Assembly (NCBI GenBank): GCA_977006965.1
Contig: OZ345357.1
Location: forward strand, 496,001 to 560,000
Length of the DNA: 64,000 nt
From: Phymatolithon calcareum
Taxonomy: Eukaryota > Rhodophyta > Florideophyceae > Hapalidiales
Reading direction: 5' to 3'
Under the pieces are notes generated by a model. That model was given only the letters and a program-made list of their open reading frames with translations, did no database searches and was not told the origin of the DNA. The position numbers and the translations under genes were made by a program. Shown here piece by piece: positions 59,160-64,000 of this stretch; the first letter of the stretch is position 1, and every line of letters starts with the position of its first letter.

Positions 59160-60382
59160 GCTAGGCAATGATATGAATGTGAATGACACGAATAATTGCA
59201 CAAATTTTCGTATAAATAGCACACTTTTTAGGAAGTCTTTTGGTACCAGTTCTCCATTACAAGTTATTGGAAGCCTTCGACCTTTTTTGTTTTAAAATTA
59301 GCGTCCCGAGCCCAAGGCCAGTGCGCAAGTGAGCTTTGGGATCTTCTTGATTACAATGGGCGGACGATGGCTGAAGCGAAGAACAGGGGTTATGTCGTTA
59401 TTCTTCGTCGGCGAGTAGTGCTTGCTTGTATTTATAATAATAATTATTAATAATACAAGCAAGAACTACATATGTGAAAAGAAGATAAGGGAGCGGTGAA
59501 GAAAAGAGTCCAAATGTTCTGGTCATCCACGTGGACTCGCAGATCGTGGAACCACCGCGTTTGTTTCTGGTGGAATCGAATCGTATTTCGAGCGGCAGGC
59601 ATAGAAGAAGGCGTGCCTTCCTAGTTACCTAGCAGAATAACTCCCCTGAAAACGGGCCCGGGCTATTGTAACAGTTCCCGGGGTGGGGCGGGGGAGCGGG
59701 TAAAAGGCAACCTTTTTACATCATGACTTGGGTAGGATTTTAATGCTATCCAAGTCATGATGTTCAAAACCACACGTGAGCTCGTGCTTCGGCGATCCTT
59801 GCGTTAAAAAGAGGATAGACCAAATTTTTGTTTTCGTGGTTGAGTACGAAAAATGTGTAATCGGTGTGCGTAAACATGGAGCCACCTCAGTTGCTTCCGG
59901 AGGAATCGTCTAATGAGGTGCGGCACGCAGAGAAGAAGAAGAAGAAAGGTAGATTTTTATTTAAAAGTTACCAATGCATCTTCTGACGCTCGGGGCAACT
60001 TTCCTAAGGCCAAGGGGTTTTGGCTAGATTCTGTCCTGAAGGGGTTTTCTTTTCTTGCTGGTGTAACACGACTCAGTGGACTACAAAAACCCACCTCTGG
60101 TCTCCGCACGCAGAGAAGAAGCGTGCTTAGAATTAGCTAGCGATATTAACGCCCTACCGTTATATAAGCAGAGGAAGAAACTGAAGCACAGTTTGCTAGC
60201 CCCGTAGAGGAATGAGCATTCATTAAAAGTAATCGGTGAGCAATGCAGTCGTGCATACTTTATAAATTTTACAAATCATGAACTGAAAATGGTGCTGGCA
60301 TTACTTGCAGTAGGCTTGCTCGCGTTGTGTGCAAGCGTTGAGAAAGCTGGAAAGCTGTTCGGATGGAGCGCCGTTCGGCCAG
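59160..60382. other. No gene recognised; one hairpin
   Basis: Flank of LPMO-3. GCACGCAGAGAAGAAG occurs at both 59921-59936 and 60105-60120. A short AT run with AATAATTATTAATAAT lies near 59438-59453. Confidence 0.45.
59718..59763. repeat. 14-18 bp hairpin
   Basis: ACATCATGACTTGG and its exact reverse complement, extending four more positions with one mismatch, around a loop of about 10 nt. Confidence 0.75.
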
Positions 60383-60575
60383 ATTATAAGACCTGGATGT
60401 AGACAACTGTCGGGTCATAACTCCACACGTGCATGGTCGTCATTTTACCAAATTCGGCACATCAAAAATTTGGTAAACGAAATGACCACATTGCCAGACC
60501 TGCAGCTGGAGAACTGTCGGACTATAACAACGCCCGTGCATGGTGGTCATTTTATCAACTGCAGCCAACCGGGAT
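60383..60575 (+). repeat. Two tandem diverged copies, ~115-bp period
   Basis: GACCTGGATGTAGACAACTG TCGGGTCATAAC and GACCTGCAGCTGGAGAACTG TCGGACTATAAC begin the two units, followed in both by CGTGCATGGT.GTCATTTTA. In one frame both give D-L-x-x-x-N-C-R-x-I-T then VHGxHF, so the unit was probably coding. Not recognised. Confidence 0.6.
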
Positions 60576-60655
60576 TTTGGGAAAATAACGTCGAATTCGT
60601 GGTCATTTTGCCAGGCATGGTGTAATCCGGGGCGGATTGAGATTATGAAGCCCAA

Positions 60656-61560
60656 AAAATCACCACTTTATTGATCAGAAGGGGTCTCAGATGGCGGTGT
60701 GGTTCAATCGCTCCCGAGGGTCCCTCCCTCGAAGCTCAACCGACGTGCTTGTGATACCTGTGAGATGAAGTCGAACGCCGCATGTAAACTTATGGGTGGA
60801 TGCGGCCCATGCGATTGACAACTTGCCATTAATTGGGTTCTTGAGCTTCTGCGGCCCGAAAATATGAAACCGTTTCAGCTCGGGAGCCCAGACGATAACT
60901 TCGGTCTTAAAAAACCTTTCCATCTTGAGAGCCGTTTTTGGAATTGCGGACGTGTGCAAGAAACGTGTCTAAGAGTTCGGCGACTAGCTTTCTTGTGACG
61001 AAGTGCAGAAGAGGCGTAAGATATTCGGACTTTCCATGCTTCCTTTGGGTCGATCCGTATTCCAAGCGGAAATAACTGCAAGAGCGAGACACTGAGATGA
61101 AGGCAAGCATCACAGGAAACAAAGTACATCATGATGGTGATAATTCCATCATGTGTCGTTCATGATAGTGGAAATTGTGCCAGAGACGACGACATACCAC
61201 GTGGTCGTTAACCTAAGTCCATTAAGATCTATTGGATTGAAATTTTTTCGCCCTCTAGGGTTCTTCCAATGTTTTGTACATTAATTTTACTATCGATAAG
61301 TGTCACGAAAGGCACACAACCTCATAACATCGTTGAACACGTAATCTTCTGTTGACTAGTTGTAACACTGCTACTAGTTTCATCACTAATATTATCCCCC
61401 TGATCTTTACGTGGAACTCTCGTGCAAAGTTCCAAAGCTCTAGTAGTTGAATTTTCAAAACATCCTTGCGCTGCGTAATATAGCATTTGACTCGCTGCAG
61501 AATATCTCGTCTATTCCCCGCCTGATTAAATACAAGAATTTATTGTCGAGCTAGGCCGGG
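60656..61560. other. No gene recognised
   Basis: Short frames only on both strands, none with motifs. Confidence 0.45.
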
Positions 61561-61569
61561 AAGAGGACT

Positions 61570-61870
61570 GTGCTGAGACCTCAATGCCATTGGTGCATGA
61601 AAGCTATGTACTTTAACACCAGCACGTTGGGTGAACTCGAACCTTGGTATCATACGGTAATTGAGATGGTTGCGCTCCAACCCATATTATCATCATCGCA
61701 GATGGGCCCTGATATGCAAGATGAGTGCAAACGAATCACAAGTGCATTATTTGGCAGAGCAATAGGAATCAAGGAGGTCATGAGTGACCAGACTACGCTA
61801 CCTTAGAAAATCGTTCGAAAAGCGCCCTGTTTCTCCAAGGTGAGGCGTTGGGAATTTTTAAATAAATCCT
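61570..61870 (+). pseudogene. LINE-A 3'-end fragment
   Basis: The frame VIEMVALQPILSSSQMGPDM, then CKRITSALFGRAIGIKEVMS and a stop, matches the C-terminus of the LINE-A ORF (AVIELVALQRILSSSKISPE, ...). It is followed by GTTGGGAATTTTTAAATAAATC, a diverged LINE-A 3' end. No target duplication was found. Confidence 0.75.
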
Positions 61871-63329
61871 CAAATATCGTCGATCCGAATATCATGGTCC
61901 TTGTCCATCTTTTCCTTCACTATCCTCGGAGTAAAGGAAATGTTGACATATTCCGCTGTCCAGTCCATTTTCAATCCTGTTACACGTTTAGCGACATGAT
62001 GCGCTTCATGTCGATTAACCAATATTCGAAACATAGCAATATCCGATCCTCTTTGACCGCTTAGTCCCAGATTTCGTCGATAAACAAGTCGGTAAGTTTT
62101 GGAAATGGGAGTTTGAGCTCTCTTCCCAAGAAAATTCCGCCATACGCTACATGTACAGAACTCTTTCTACCCCCGTCAAGAATATCAACTATACAACATT
62201 GGATGAAAAAACATTGCGGAATATTGCAAGCCAGCCATCAAGGCAACAGTCGAATCGACTATCCTCCCCGTACGAAAGTAAATTCCCTTGTTGCTTCGGG
62301 CCCGTACTCAATCCACCTGCTGAAGCGCAAAAGGTGCCATTCCTCTTCTGCAAATTCAATCAGGCTTGTGTACTGCTTTCTCCCCCTGCTGATGGGGCTC
62401 GCAAGGCAGTGCATTATTGCTGAATGATCTTCTACTTAGATTTCGGCGGGCGTTATTCTGCTACGTAACTAGGAAGGAATTCCTTCCTCTCTGCCTGCCG
62501 CTCGAAATACGATTCGATTCCACACGGAGCAAACGGGGTGGTTCCACGATCCGCGAGTCCACGAGGACGACCAGAACATTTGGACTCTTTTTCTTCACCG
62601 CTCTCTTGTCTTCTTTTCACCTATGATGACTGTAATCCCCCCGTGTCAACGACGGAAAAACCCGTAGGAGAAAACTCAATCAGGCTTCTGTGTACGCATG
62701 AATGGATTTCCAGTGCACTCAAAATCTCAATCGATCGCGACAAGACTTCCAGACCATTTATCCGGCCTCAAAAATGTACGAGTTGAGATCCTTGTGGGCT
62801 GCGGCCGCATGAATGTTTAATCCTGCATGTATCGAACACTGATTGTCCAGATCTTTCCTCGATCTGCGACGAATGCTTCTGAAACAATAGGGTAAGCTTC
62901 AAAAGTATAAGGAGTCCCTCCAACCAATCTCTATCAAATCACGGGCGTCGCAAAATCTCAAGAATACTATCAGCATAGACCTCACCGCATGCATCTATAA
63001 ACTTTTAAAAGCTCATCAGCCTTGCCGATTCTGCTGTGCTGATGACTGTAAAATTGCTGTGAGCGTTGAAACCTACTCCGTCGCTTAGCTCGAGCTCTCA
63101 TGATCCCTTCATGCGATCGTCATATAACTCATCTAGACAGAGCGAAGGTGCAAACTAGGCATCGGTGAATTGTGCGACGCACCATTCGACCGAGAACGAG
63201 AACACCGGAAACAAAAAAATCACAAATAGCGATCCATGTTTTGAATACAGTACCGCGAGATATAACCCGAAGGATGTCGTGCACTGGTTCTGCGACTCTC
63301 TTTCTTTCTTCTATAACAGAAAAACGCTA
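61871..63329. other. No gene recognised
   Basis: Plus-strand frames at 61840-62064 and 62113-62427 are open but have no recognisable motif. They may be remnants of one older coding region. Confidence 0.4.
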
Positions 63330-63960
63330 ACTTAAGTTAGTGCCTGGGGATGTTTCCAAACAGCCTCTCATTGTTCACGAATTTGAGTACTTCGAGCGGT
63401 TTCTCATTGCAAATTTCAGCGACTTTAGATCTAATCACGTCCTCCGGTAACAATACGGATGAGAGAAACCGGTCCGACCACTGCCACAGAGATGCTTTTT
63501 CAAAAGCAGGTCCCGGATCGGCATAGAAATCCCTTATACAATACTGGCGGCATCTCTGGGGACTACATTATAACTTTGCCCGCCTCCGGCGGAATGCCTT
63601 CACATTCCCGCGGGACAGGCGGATCTTCTTGAAAAAGTTATCTACAAACTCGTGTCTTGATGCATCCATCTTCTTCAGACCATCCCACGTTCAATCTCGA
63701 CGGACAACGATTTCTGAACGGGCCAGAGATATCATGTCATTGCGGACATTTTGCGCCTGCTCAGCGTCGTCCGACAACTGACCAGACTCTCTGAGTATGC
63801 CTGGAAGCATCCAAAGTTTTTCTCCGCCCACTCATTAAAGTAGAACATTGCCTGTAGTAACGAACTGAATATCTGGATATCGTCTTCACGTCATGGCGAG
63901 GAGAAGGGAAGCTTCCACGGCCAAAATTAAATTTGTTACCGATGTCTGGATACGACGCGT
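63330..63960 (-). pseudogene. Decayed unknown gene
   Basis: Minus-strand stretches follow in order through frame breaks: FYFNEWAEKNFGCFQ, LRESGQLSDDAEQAQNVRND, MISLARSEIVVRRD, MDASRHEFVDNFFKKIRLSR, NVKAFRRRRAKL, RDFYADPGPAFEKASLWQWS, DRFLSSVLLPEDVIRSKVAE, VLKFVNNERLFGN. Composition is strongly protein-like, with no low-complexity. I do not recognise the family. It may continue beyond the right edge of the window. Likely a dead mobile ORF or host pseudogene. Confidence 0.45.
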
Positions 63961-64000
63961 CGTGCAGTTACCTACTGTACATAGATAATGCTCTTCTGTA

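Noticed and set aside
1-64000. tRNA or rRNA genes
   Set aside because: Scanned by eye for T-loop (GGTTCGA) and rRNA-like blocks. The few GGTTCGA hits lie inside repeats (for example 29082) or lack a matching acceptor stem. A covariance-model scan would be decisive.

Overview
The window is nuclear DNA from a eukaryote. Genes are few and far apart, and most recognisable sequence is retroelement debris. The protein-coding genes I trust as host genes are three related secreted lytic polysaccharide monooxygenases (LPMOs). Each has a signal peptide, an AA15-like catalytic domain and a C-terminal CBM1 cellulose-binding module. That combination, with intron-free genes among Copia, LINE and tyrosine-recombinase retroelements, best fits a florideophyte red alga (Chondrus/Gracilaria type). 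The organism is an inference; an oomycete or another alga is not excluded.

Layout: 1-7.2 kb is a gene desert with several low-copy repeats, a decayed gag-like zinc-knuckle gene and short perfect palindromes. LPMO-1 lies on the minus strand at 7225-8505. From 8.6 to 19.5 kb is a second desert with fold-back elements, a retroposon copy and more hairpins. LPMO-2 lies on the plus strand at 19587-20867 and is an inverted near-copy of LPMO-1. From 21 to 34 kb are repeat families and two LINE families, including a 2.5 kb LINE insertion with an uninterrupted reverse transcriptase frame (29919-32462) and a 179 bp 5'-truncated LINE insertion with a perfect 15 bp target duplication (23601-23809). From 34.1 to 40.6 kb is a decayed Ty1/copia element with two 365 bp LTRs, nested inside an older LINE copy. 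From 43.1 to 47.7 kb is a largely intact PAT-like tyrosine-recombinase retrotransposon with split direct repeats. From 47.7 to 57 kb is more LINE debris, a 630 bp fold-back and several decayed unidentified genes. LPMO-3 lies on the plus strand at 57888-59159. The last 5 kb holds tandem repeats, a LINE tail and a decayed unknown gene.

How they relate: the three LPMOs form a small dispersed family of secreted copper enzymes predicted to oxidise crystalline cellulose or chitin, plausibly in the alga's own wall. LPMO-1 and LPMO-2 are almost identical only across the catalytic domain; signal peptide, linker and CBM1 differ. This points to gene conversion between the inverted copies. The mobile elements form layers: Copia inside a LINE, the YR element inside older coding debris, and LINE insertions with clear target duplications. 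No tRNA, rRNA, CRISPR array or bacterial operon was recognised. Most other open frames are shadows or chance.
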